Positions 16,637 through 24,591 of a stretch of DNA of 64,000 nt are shown piece after piece. How positions within the stretch are numbered: the first letter of the stretch is position 1; each line of letters starts with the position of its first letter. Made by a program: the position numbers and the translations under genes. The DNA lies in the NCBI RefSeq assembly GCF_000620085.1, contig NZ_JHVJ01000006.1, positions 124,001 to 188,000 of the forward strand, written 5' to 3'. This DNA is from Marinobacterium jannaschii DSM 6295. Lineage in GTDB: Bacteria; Pseudomonadota; Gammaproteobacteria; Pseudomonadales; Balneatricaceae. Below the pieces are notes generated by a model, which saw only the letters and a list, made by a program, of their open reading frames with translations, had not been told where the DNA came from and did no database searches.

Positions 16637-17311
16637 ATGAATGACCTGGAATTTCGCCGCCGCGTACTGAGCGGTGAAACAGCGGATCAACAGCTACTCG
16701 ATGCAGCAGCTGGCAACCCCCAGCGCCTGCGCTGGCTGGACCAGGCACGCCAGCTGGACCATAGCCTGCAACAGGCAACCCGGATAACACCACCCGGAGA
16801 CCTGGCGCAACGCCTGAAACAAGGTCCGCGCCGCCGGCCTTTCGTAAAGGCCATCGCGGGCAGCGCTATCGCCGCCGCGCTGATTCTGGCAGTAACCCTG
16901 CAGCTGTATCCGCGCCCCGCTACACCCGACCTGCCCCAGGCGCTGCTGGCACACCTGAATCACGAACTGGTCAGCCTGTATGCAGATGGCCCGGTGCAGC
17001 AGCAGTGGGTGGCCAATGCCGCCAGCCGGCTGGGATATAAGATTGATCAGCCGATTCCCGGCATCAGCTATGCCGGAGCCTGTGACGTGGCCGGGAACAA
17101 AAGCCTGCACCTGACGGTAAAAACCGCCAACAGCCGGGCCAGCCTGTTTCTGATGCCCGCGCTGGAGAAAACTGCTGTGTCCGAATTCAGGCTGCAGAAA
17201 CTGCACGGCCGCATCATCCCGTTGCAACAGGGTAGTGCTGCGATCCTCAGCCCAAGCCGCGAAGACCTCGACCAATTGCAACAACAGATTGAGCAGCAAA
17301 TCAGTTTCTGA
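16637..17311 (+). CDS. Membrane-bound anti-sigma-like protein (DUF3379 type)
   Basis: The 224-residue protein has a short cytoplasmic N-terminal part (1-75, beginning MNDLEFRRRVLSGE), one membrane helix at about 76-92 (AIAGSAIAAALILAVTL) and a periplasmic domain of about 130 residues. Position directly after the ECF sigma gene and the topology argue for an anti-sigma factor; the resemblance to DUF3379 is by eye. The Zn-binding HxxxCxxC motif of the common anti-sigma domain is absent. A single periplasmic cysteine (GACDV, about residue 148) could matter for sensing. The heat-shock promoter of hslV starts two bases after its stop codon. Confidence 0.72.
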   Translation: MNDLEFRRRVLSGETADQQLLDAAAGNPQRLRWLDQARQLDHSLQQATRITPPGDLAQRLKQGPRRRPFVKAIAGSAIAAALILAVTLQLYPRPATPDLPQALLAHLNHELVSLYADGPVQQQWVANAASRLGYKIDQPIPGISYAGACDVAGNKSLHLTVKTANSRASLFLMPALEKTAVSEFRLQKLHGRIIPLQQGSAAILSPSREDLDQLQQQIEQQISF

Positions 17312-17312
17312 A

Positions 17313-17340
17313 CTTGAAATCCTGTTGAACGCCTCCATCT
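17313..17340 (+). promoter_or_regulatory. Sigma-32 (heat-shock) promoter of hslVU
   Basis: CTTGAA (17313-17318), a 14-base spacer and CTCCATCT (17333-17340) match the RpoH consensus (CTTGAAA / CCCATnT). It lies 35 bases before hslV and just after the preceding stop codon. Confidence 0.75.
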
Positions 17341-17375
17341 TTGCTGCATAGATTCAATAAAGACTGGAGCATCTG

Positions 17376-17906
17376 ATGACAACAATCGTATCCGTTCGCC
17401 GTGGTGACCAAGTGGTTGTTGGCGGTGACGGCCAGGTTTCCCTGGGCAACACCGTTATGAAGGGAACCGCTAAAAAGGTCAATGTGCTGCCAAAACACCA
17501 GGTGATCACCGGCTTTGCAGGCTCCACCGCTGATGCGATCACCCTGCGTGATCTGTTCGAGCAACAACTGGAAAAGCATCACGGCAACATCACCAACGCC
17601 TGTATCCACCTGGCCCGTGAATGGCGCAGCGACCGCGCCCTGCGCCGCCTTGAGGCGCTGATGCTGGTTGCCAATAGCGAGAAGACCTACCTGATCTCCG
17701 GTAACGGCGACGTCATCGAACCTGAAGACGGCGTTATTGCCATCGGCTCCGGCGGCAACTTCGCCCTGGCCGCAGCCCGTGCGTTGACTGACAACACCGA
17801 ACTAGCCGCACGTGACATCGTTGAGAAGAGCCTGCATATCGCTGCCGGCATCTGTGTCTTTACCAACGACAACCTGACAATCGAAACGCTGGAAGCTGAA
17901 GCCTGA
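17376..17906 (+). CDS. hslV: HslV, proteolytic subunit of the HslUV protease
   Basis: HslV is a threonine protease related to proteasome beta subunits; it forms a dodecamer that degrades proteins unfolded by HslU. The 176-residue protein begins MTTIVSVRR, giving Thr2 as nucleophile after Met removal, followed by [20 protein letters not shown] and the [14 protein letters not shown] segment. Length is the family norm. It is preceded by a sigma-32 promoter and followed 17 bases later by hslU. Confidence 0.98.
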   Translation: MTTIVSVRRGDQVVVGGDGQVSLGNTVMKGTAKKVNVLPKHQVITGFAGSTADAITLRDLFEQQLEKHHGNITNACIHLAREWRSDRALRRLEALMLVANSEKTYLISGNGDVIEPEDGVIAIGSGGNFALAAARALTDNTELAARDIVEKSLHIAAGICVFTNDNLTIETLEAEA

Positions 17907-17923
17907 TCCGGCAGGAGAACCCC

Positions 17924-19255
17924 ATGTCCAATATGACCCCTCGTGAAATCGTCTCTGAACTGGACCGCCATATTGTTGGTCAGGCTGATGCCAAGCGCTC
18001 CGTCGCAATCGCCCTGCGTAACCGCTGGCGTCGTATGCAGCTGAACGATGAGCTGCGCGCCGAAGTAACACCGAAGAATATTCTGATGATCGGTCCGACC
18101 GGTGTCGGTAAGACCGAGATTGCGCGACGCCTGGCGAAGCTGGCAAATGCTCCTTTTATCAAGGTAGAAGCCACCAAGTTCACCGAAGTTGGCTACGTCG
18201 GCCGTGACGTTGAGACCATCGTCCGCGACTTGATGGATATGTCGATCAAGATGCTGCGCGAGCAGGAGATGGAGAAAGTCCGTTTCCGCGCCGAGGAAGC
18301 CGCCGAAGAACGCATCCTTGATGCCCTGCTGCCACCGGCCCGCGCCGGATTCGGTGAAGAGCCAAGCCGCGAAGACAGTGCCACCCGTCAGGTGTTCCGT
18401 AAGAAACTGCGCGAACACCAGCTGGATGACAAAGAGATCGATGTCGAAGTCGCGCCGCCACAGGCCAGCGTCGAGATCATGACACCGCCAGGCATGGAGG
18501 AGATGACCAGCCAGCTGCAGAACATGTTCTCCAATATGGGCGGTGGCCGTAAGCAGAGCCGTCGCCTGAAGGTCAAAGAAGCCTTCAAGCTGCTGGTCGA
18601 CGAAGAAGCCGCTGCGATGGTGAAGGAAGATGACCTGAAGCAGAAGGCGATCGATTCTGTTGAACAGAACGGCATCGTCTTCCTCGATGAGATCGATAAG
18701 GTCTGCAAGCGCACCGAAAATACCGGGGGCGGCGACGTTTCCCGCGAAGGCGTACAGCGCGACCTGCTGCCGCTGATCGAAGGCTGCACCGTCAACACTA
18801 AATACGGCATGGTCAAAACCGACCATATCCTGTTTATCGCCTCCGGCGCCTTCCATCTGGCAAAACCTTCCGACCTGATTCCGGAATTGCAGGGCCGCCT
18901 GCCGATCCGTGTTGAACTGAGCGCCCTGACGCCGGATGACTTCCGCCGCATCCTGACTGAGCCAAGCGCCTCCCTGACCGAACAGTACCGCGCCCTGCTG
19001 GCAACCGAAGGCGTCACTGTCGAGTTTGCCGAAGAAGGGATCAGTCGTCTGGCTGAGCTGGCTTTCGATGTCAATGAAAGCACCGAGAATATCGGTGCCC
19101 GTCGCCTGCACACGATGCTGGAACGGCTGCTGGAAGAATTGTCCTTCACGGCAGCAGACAAGGCCGGTCAGACGATCAATATCGATAAGGCCTATGTCGA
19201 CCAGGCCCTGGGCGAGCTGAGCCAGGACGAAGACCTGAGCCACTACATCCTGTAA
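17924..19255 (+). CDS. hslU: HslU, ATPase subunit of the HslUV protease
   Basis: HslU is an AAA+ unfoldase that feeds substrates to HslV. The 443-residue protein shows Walker A GPTGVGKT (57-64), an inserted I-domain with much charged sequence at about 110-240, Walker B VFLDEIDK near residue 250, sensor segments ([18 protein letters not shown]) and the C-terminal tail SHYIL, which docks into HslV. It is co-transcribed with hslV, and DUF971 follows 20 bases later. Confidence 0.98.
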   Translation: MSNMTPREIVSELDRHIVGQADAKRSVAIALRNRWRRMQLNDELRAEVTPKNILMIGPTGVGKTEIARRLAKLANAPFIKVEATKFTEVGYVGRDVETIVRDLMDMSIKMLREQEMEKVRFRAEEAAEERILDALLPPARAGFGEEPSREDSATRQVFRKKLREHQLDDKEIDVEVAPPQASVEIMTPPGMEEMTSQLQNMFSNMGGGRKQSRRLKVKEAFKLLVDEEAAAMVKEDDLKQKAIDSVEQNGIVFLDEIDKVCKRTENTGGGDVSREGVQRDLLPLIEGCTVNTKYGMVKTDHILFIASGAFHLAKPSDLIPELQGRLPIRVELSALTPDDFRRILTEPSASLTEQYRALLATEGVTVEFAEEGISRLAELAFDVNESTENIGARRLHTMLERLLEELSFTAADKAGQTINIDKAYVDQALGELSQDEDLSHYIL

Positions 19256-19275
19256 CCACACCCGTCGAGGCTGCT

Positions 19276-19653
19276 ATGGCAACATCACATTTTCCGGACG
19301 ATATTAAGCTGCACAAGAAGTCACGCACGCTTGAACTGGGCTACGGTAGCGAACGCTATGAGCTGACGGCGGAGTTTCTGCGCGTACACTCGCCCTCCGC
19401 CGAGGTGCGGGGCCACGGTAAAGGGCAGGAAACCCTGCAGGTTAAGAAAAAGTTCGTGGCGATCAACGGGGTCGAGCCGGTCGGCAACTACGCCCTGAAG
19501 ATCATCTTTGATGATGGCCATGACAGCGGCCTCTACACCTGGGATTACCTCTACGACCTGTCCCATAACCATGATGCTTACTGGGACAAGTATCTCAAGG
19601 CACTGGCCGACGCCGGCGAAAGCCGTGACGGCGGCCTGATAGGCATTGGCTGA
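19276..19653 (+). CDS. DUF971 / gamma-butyrobetaine hydroxylase-like N-terminal domain protein
   Basis: This is a 125-residue stand-alone DUF971 domain (IKLHKKSRTLELGYGSERY, then VKKKFVAINGVEPVGNYALKIIFDDGHDSGLYTWDYLYDL). Such domains occur fused to Fe-S scaffold proteins and to gamma-butyrobetaine hydroxylase; the function alone is unknown. It follows hslU directly, as in Pseudomonas, where the pha cluster comes next; here a terminator and then ubiE follow. Confidence 0.85.
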   Translation: MATSHFPDDIKLHKKSRTLELGYGSERYELTAEFLRVHSPSAEVRGHGKGQETLQVKKKFVAINGVEPVGNYALKIIFDDGHDSGLYTWDYLYDLSHNHDAYWDKYLKALADAGESRDGGLIGIG

Positions 19654-19687
19654 GTCAGTTAACTGACACGGACAATGCGCTCCCCCG

Positions 19688-19717
19688 AAAGCCCGGCCAC
19701 CCAAGCCGGGCTTTTTT
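19688..19717 (+). terminator. Intrinsic terminator after the hslVU operon
   Basis: AAGCCCGGC (19689-19697) pairs with GCCGGGCTT (19705-19713) around a seven-base loop and is followed by TTTTTT. It lies 36 bases after the DUF971 stop. Confidence 0.88.
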
Positions 19718-19812
19718 ACGCCCGCACGACACCAGATCAATGGGTAGAGGCGACAAAGTTTCCGCCGCTCTGTAAAATGTAGCCATCTTGAATTTAAGCA
19801 CTCGGGTCCAGC

Positions 19813-20571
19813 ATGACTGATCAGCAGAAAGATAACACCACCCACTTTGGTTACCAGCAGGTAAACACCGAAGAGAAGGTTAAGCGTGTTGCCGATGTCT
19901 TCCACAGCGTTGCGGCGAAATACGATGTAATGAACGACCTGATGTCCGGCGGCGTTCATCGTATCTGGAAGCGGATGACCATCGAACAGAGTGGCGTACG
20001 TACCGGCGGTCGCGTGCTGGATATTGCCGGCGGAACCGGCGATCTTACCATGCGTTTCTCCCGCCTGGTCGGCCCGACCGGCAAAGTGGTACTGGCCGAT
20101 ATCAACGACTCCATGCTGAAAGTGGGCCGTGACAAGCTGCTCGATAAGGGCGTGACCGGAAATGTCGAATTCGTTCAGGCCAATGCCGAATGCCTGCCGT
20201 TTCCCGACAACTACTTTGATGTCATCACCATCGCCTTCGGCCTGCGTAACGTTACCGATAAGGACGCCGCACTGCGTTCGATGGCACGGGTACTGAAGCC
20301 GGGCGGTAAGCTGATGGTGCTGGAATTCTCCAAGACCGATAATCCGCTGCTGACCAAAGCCTACGACTTCTATTCCTTCAACCTGCTGCCGAAGATGGGA
20401 CAGATCATCGCCAATGATGCGGAAAGCTACCGCTACCTGGCAGAGTCAATCCGCATGCACCCGGATCAGGAAACCCTGAAAAGCATGATGGAACAGGCCG
20501 GCCTGAGTAACTGCCGCTACCAGAATATGACCGGCGGTATCGTTGCCCTGCACACCGGCATCAAGCCCTGA
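19813..20571 (+). CDS. ubiE: UbiE, ubiquinone/menaquinone C-methyltransferase
   Basis: UbiE methylates the benzoquinone ring during ubiquinone synthesis (and demethylmenaquinone where present) using S-adenosylmethionine. The 252-residue protein has the family start [23 protein letters not shown] motif [16 protein letters not shown] near residue 70, and [13 protein letters not shown] and [13 protein letters not shown] further on. It ends ten bases before ubiJ, a conserved partner. The usual third gene, ubiB, is not next to it here. Confidence 0.97.
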   Translation: MTDQQKDNTTHFGYQQVNTEEKVKRVADVFHSVAAKYDVMNDLMSGGVHRIWKRMTIEQSGVRTGGRVLDIAGGTGDLTMRFSRLVGPTGKVVLADINDSMLKVGRDKLLDKGVTGNVEFVQANAECLPFPDNYFDVITIAFGLRNVTDKDAALRSMARVLKPGGKLMVLEFSKTDNPLLTKAYDFYSFNLLPKMGQIIANDAESYRYLAESIRMHPDQETLKSMMEQAGLSNCRYQNMTGGIVALHTGIKP

Positions 20572-20581
20572 GGAGATCACC

Positions 20582-21223
20582 ATGCTGTCGATGCTCAATG
20601 CCACACTGCTTACCCTCGCAGAACAGGGCTGTAACCAGTTACTGCAACAGGATCAGGCCACACTGAACCAGCTGCAGTCCCTCCAGGGTAAGGTCATTGC
20701 GATTGAGATCGACAATCCGGTCTTCCACCTCTGCCTGATTCCGCATAATGAGGGCCTGCAGATCCAGCAGGATTACGCCGGCGATGCCGACGTCACCCTG
20801 AGCGGCTCGCCTGCCGATTTCCTGCGTCTGCTCAGCAGCCCCGACAAGGCGGATGCGATGTTTGGCAAAGGCATTCAGATCCGTGGCGACAGTGCGCTGG
20901 CGACCCGCTTTCAGAATATACTCAGCAGCGCCCATATCGACTGGGAAGAGAAACTGGGTGACCTGATCGGCGACCTGCCGGCCCACCAGCTGGCCGAACT
21001 GCTGCGCTGGAAAGGCAGCAGTTACAAGCAAGCGGCCAGCAGCCTGATGATGAATTTCGAAGAGTACCTGAAAGAGGAATCCGGCCTGATTCCGGCCCGT
21101 CCGGAGGTAGAGGGTTTTCTGGAACAGGTCGATCAGCTGCGCGACGGTGCCGACCGACTGGAAGCCCGCATCGGGTTACTGCAGCAAAAGCTGGATTCAC
21201 AGGCACCCGCAGCTGACGCCTGA
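20582..21223 (+). CDS. ubiJ: UbiJ, ubiquinone biosynthesis accessory factor (SCP2 domain)
   Basis: UbiJ is a lipid-binding accessory factor of the soluble ubiquinone-synthesis complex. The 213-residue protein has an SCP2-like N-terminal domain (residues 1-115, for example GDADVTLSGSPADFLRLL) and a helical, coiled-coil C-terminus (VEGFLEQVDQLRDGADRLEARIGLLQ in part). The ATG at 20582 is chosen because GAGGAG lies eight bases upstream. It converges on glpK with seven bases between stop codons. In Pseudomonas ubiB follows; here it does not. Confidence 0.93.
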   Translation: MLSMLNATLLTLAEQGCNQLLQQDQATLNQLQSLQGKVIAIEIDNPVFHLCLIPHNEGLQIQQDYAGDADVTLSGSPADFLRLLSSPDKADAMFGKGIQIRGDSALATRFQNILSSAHIDWEEKLGDLIGDLPAHQLAELLRWKGSSYKQAASSLMMNFEEYLKEESGLIPARPEVEGFLEQVDQLRDGADRLEARIGLLQQKLDSQAPAADA

Positions 21224-21230
21224 TCCGGCA

Positions 21231-22710
21231 TCAGCTGCGCACCCGTGCCACCGCGTCCAGCCAGCCCTGGTAACGCGACGTCCGCCGCTCGGCAGACCAG
21301 CCCGGCTCAAAGCAGCGTTCAAAACGCCAGCGCTCCGCCAACACCTGTAGCGACTCAAATGCCTCGGCCTGCAACGCCGCCAGTGATGCAGCCCCCCCAG
21401 GCGGTCGTCTCGATAACCTGAGGCCGCAAGACCTCGCAACCGCTCAGGTCAGCCAGCCGCTGCAATAACCAGTTATTCGCCGCCATACCGCCATCCACCT
21501 TCAGCTGTTGCGGCCTCAGACCATCTCCCTTCATCGCCTGCAGCAGATCACAGCTCTGATAGCACACGGCTTCCAGCCCGGCCGTGACCAGCTCGGCAAT
21601 ACCGGTATCCCGGGTCAGACCAAACAGCGCGCCCCGGGCGTCAGGGTCCCAGTAAGGTGCTCCCAGTCCGGTAAAAGCCGGTACCAGATAAACGCCGTGC
21701 GCCTCATCGGTCTGCTGCGCCAGCTGCTCCGACTGTGACGCACGCTCAATCAGGTGCAGGCCGTCACGTAGCCACTGAATCGCCGCCCCGGCAATAAAGA
21801 TCGATCCCTCAAGGGCGTAACACACCTCACCATTGATGCGGTACGCCACGGTGGTCAGCAGGCGATGATCCGACTGCAGCGGCTCATGCCCGCTATTCAG
21901 CATCAGGAAACAACCGGTGCCATAGGTACTCTTAGCCATCCCCGGCTCGAAGCATGCCTGCCCCACCAGCGCCGCCTGCTGGTCACCGATCAATGCCCCG
22001 ATGCGGATCTCACCGCCAAACAGCTCCGGCAGGGTGCGACCATAATCATCGGCACTGTCTTTTACCTCCGGCAACAGCTTGCGGGGGATTCGAAACAGCT
22101 GCAGCAGTTCCTCATCCCAGCACTGGCGATGGATATCGAACAGCAGAGTGCGGGAGGCGTTGCTGGCATCAGTGGCATGTATGGCGCCACCGGTCAGCCG
22201 CCACAACAGAAAACTGTCCACGGTACCGAACGCCAGTTCACCCTTTTCCGCCCGCTCACGCGCGCCAGGCACATTATCCAGCATCCACTGCAGCTTGGTG
22301 GCACAGAAATAGGGATCTGCTAACAGCCCGGTACGCTGGCTGATCAGAGTTTCATACCCCGTTGCCTGTAGCTCGCGACACTGTTCAGCGGTACGCCGGT
22401 CCTGCCAGACGATCGCCGGGCAGACCGGCTCGCCCGTGGCCCGGTCCCAGAGGACAGTGGTTTCGCGCTGATTGGTTATCCCCAGCGAGAGGATCTGATC
22501 GGCACCAAAAGAGACCTTGGTCAGTACTTCGCGCACGCAGCTGAGGCAACTCTGCCAGATCTCTTCGGCATCGTGCTCGACCCAGCCATCGGCGGGAAAG
22601 TGCTGCTTAAACGCCTGCTGAGCCAGCGCCACCACCTGTCCCTGCAGATCAAACAGGATCGCCCGTGAACTGGTGGTTCCCTGATCGATCGCCAGAATAT
22701 ATGCGCCCAT
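21231..22710 (-). pseudogene. glpK: Glycerol kinase with a single-base frameshift near the C-terminus
   Basis: Glycerol kinase phosphorylates glycerol to glycerol-3-phosphate. The frame from ATG 22710 has the family start [19 protein letters not shown], the [10 protein letters not shown] motif, [14 protein letters not shown] and the ETTAWG motif. It then runs into a premature stop at 21355 (451 residues). In the next frame the sequence continues as typical GlpK ([15 protein letters not shown], then FERCFEPGWSAERR) to TGA at 21231. Dropping one G from the run of seven G (21392-21398, read as C on the plus strand) restores a protein of about 492 residues, the normal length. It may be a real lesion, a reversible slippage site or a sequencing error. 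Confidence 0.85.
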
Positions 22711-22772
22711 GCCGCTTCCCCTGTGAAAAATCCGTTACTGAATGTGTAGCAGATATATCCGCCAGCCGGTAT

Positions 22773-22806
22773 AAAAAAGCCCGCCTGGCGTTCACCGGGC
22801 GGGCTT
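22773..22806 (-). terminator. Terminator after hemJ
   Basis: AAGCCCGCC (from 22777) pairs with GGGCGGGCTT (ending 22806), with AAAAAA on the left acting as a U-run for the minus-strand hemJ transcript, whose stop is 21 bases away. Confidence 0.75.
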
Positions 22807-22826
22807 ATCCGTACTGCACGGCCGAC

Positions 22827-23240
22827 TCAGAATGGCTTCACCACCACAAAGATCAGGATCGGGATAAAGATCAGTAGCGGCAGCTCATTGAACAGGCGGA
22901 AGTAACGACCGCTCTTATCCAGGGTACCGGCTCGCAGCTGCTTCAGGTAACTCAGGCACCAGTAGTGGTAACCGATCAGCAGCAATACGAAAAATAGTTT
23001 GGCGTGCAGCCAGCCGCCACTGAAACCGTATCCCAACCAGAGCCAGAGTCCCAACCCGAGGGTGAACAGCGCCATAATGGTCATAAAGCCAAACAGCTTG
23101 TTGGCCATAATCTCCAGCCGCGCCACATCCTGCCCCGCCTCGCGCCCTTCGACAAAATGCACAAAGATTCGTGGCAGGTAGAAAATCCCTGCCATCCAGC
23201 TGGTCATCGCCAGAATATGAAAGGTTTTTACCCACAACAT
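22827..23240 (-). CDS. hemJ: HemJ, protoporphyrinogen IX oxidase
   Basis: HemJ oxidises protoporphyrinogen IX to protoporphyrin IX in haem synthesis; it is the membrane form that replaces HemG/HemY. The 137-residue protein has four membrane helices, the N-terminal LWVKTFHILAMTSWMAGIFYLPR (in part), with the conserved His8, and the C-terminal block GRYFRLFNELPLLIFIPI. Length fits the family. It is monocistronic, with a terminator after it. Confidence 0.93.
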   Translation of the reverse strand: MLWVKTFHILAMTSWMAGIFYLPRIFVHFVEGREAGQDVARLEIMANKLFGFMTIMALFTLGLGLWLWLGYGFSGGWLHAKLFFVLLLIGYHYWCLSYLKQLRAGTLDKSGRYFRLFNELPLLIFIPILIFVVVKPF

Positions 23241-23318
23241 ACTGATATCTCCTCACTTATCAGTCCCTGTCTGTAGCGGGTATCTTACGCCGAATCAGCA
23301 CCTGCAGCTCACCTTTTG

Positions 23319-24569
23319 TCAGGCCTCCGGCTGCTCCGGCCGCGGCATCAGGGATGGCATGGCCGCTGGCGGGCTTGTAGCAAGCACGGGCGAGTACAGC
23401 GGGGCCTTTTCCGGCCCCTGCTGGAAGGTCAGGCAGGTTAGAACGATGGCCAGCAGCGACAGTATCAGCGCAAAGCTGCCGGAGGTACCAAGCCAGCGTC
23501 GCACAGTCGGACGCTTGCGCCTGACGCGCAGCCAGCTCATCCAGAGCCCGGCAGCCACCATAAAGCTCAATGCCAGCCCGCCCAGCGCCCATAATAGCTT
23601 AACGCCCAGTCCGGCAAAGTTACCGAAGTGCAGTGGGTCTGCCGTGTCGACGATCCGTGACAGCAGGCTGAGATCTGCCGCAGTCTGTACCTGCAGCACC
23701 TCGCCACTGGCGGGATGCAGGTAAACCCGGCTGGCGCGGTCCCGCACCAGCAGGTCGCCGCGCTGGCCATAGACCCTTATTGCCTGATCGCCACGGGCGG
23801 GATACTGGATCGTCGTGACATCCAATCCCGGCAGCGCCTGGCGGGCAATCGAAGCAATCGCCCCCAGCCCGGGACGCTGATCAGTCTCCAGAGCGATCAC
23901 GGCAGGTGCTGTGGGATAGTGCGCTACTGTGGCCGTTTGCAGCACTTTTTCGGCCAGATACCACAACCCGGTCAGCATGATCAGGGCGCTGAACCACCAG
24001 CCCCACACTCCGACCAGCTTATGCCAGTCCGACCAGCTTCCACGCTGCCATAGCTTCAGGCTGCGCGGTTTACGCAGGAACTGTCGCCACCACTTCTGGT
24101 AGACAGAAAAACTGGATACCAGACTGATCAGCAACAGCAGGCTCAGACCGGTAACCAGCCATTTACCGCCATTACCCAGTGAAAGATTCATATGCAGGTT
24201 ACGCAGGAAGCGACGCACCCGTCCCCAGCCACCTTCACCCAGTAACTGCCCTGTATTGGCATCGAAATAGATATACCGGAACGGCTCGTCCGTTGTCGTC
24301 AGCCAGACCTCTCCGGCGAGGTAGTCTGCCGGATGCAGGTAAACCGACTTCACCTGACTACCGGGATATTGCTGTTCCAGCGAGCGCTGCAGGGCGGCAA
24401 AATCCGTTTGCCCCTGACGCGGTGCCAGTGCCCGATGCTTCTTATCCAGCAGGTATTCGATCTCGAAGCTGAGTGTTGCCAGTGTGCCACTGAGGCACAC
24501 CAGCAACAGCAGGCTGCCGAGCACCATGCCCGCCCAGGTATGCAGGCGCAGCCATTGTTTCGGATGCAT
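23319..24569 (-). CDS. PepSY-domain membrane protein paired with a siderophore receptor
   Basis: This 416-residue protein of the PepSY-associated transmembrane family has an N-terminal helix (residues 10-33) followed by a periplasmic PepSY-type region (for example VKSVYLHPADYLAGEVWLTT). Helices at about 137-155, 183-203 and 338-360 and a last helix near 378-395 follow. Members often lie beside TonB-dependent siderophore receptors and are thought to act in periplasmic iron reduction or release. Conserved His residues in the helices (LHTWAG, RNLHMNL) could bind haem. It starts 22 bases after the receptor gene, so both probably share its Fur-controlled promoter. Confidence 0.85.
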   Translation of the reverse strand: MHPKQWLRLHTWAGMVLGSLLLLVCLSGTLATLSFEIEYLLDKKHRALAPRQGQTDFAALQRSLEQQYPGSQVKSVYLHPADYLAGEVWLTTTDEPFRYIYFDANTGQLLGEGGWGRVRRFLRNLHMNLSLGNGGKWLVTGLSLLLLISLVSSFSVYQKWWRQFLRKPRSLKLWQRGSWSDWHKLVGVWGWWFSALIMLTGLWYLAEKVLQTATVAHYPTAPAVIALETDQRPGLGAIASIARQALPGLDVTTIQYPARGDQAIRVYGQRGDLLVRDRASRVYLHPASGEVLQVQTAADLSLLSRIVDTADPLHFGNFAGLGVKLLWALGGLALSFMVAAGLWMSWLRVRRKRPTVRRWLGTSGSFALILSLLAIVLTCLTFQQGPEKAPLYSPVLATSPPAAMPSLMPRPEQPEA

Positions 24570-24591
24570 AGGTAGCGATCAGCCTGTTGAA

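Noticed and set aside
17687-19261. 524-codon open frame antisense to hslU
   Set aside because: It is a shadow of the high-GC hslU gene; hslU on the other strand has every family motif.
21231-21400. Separate small gene downstream of glpK
   Set aside because: The frame reads as the GlpK C-terminus and joins the main frame after a one-base change, so it is one broken gene.
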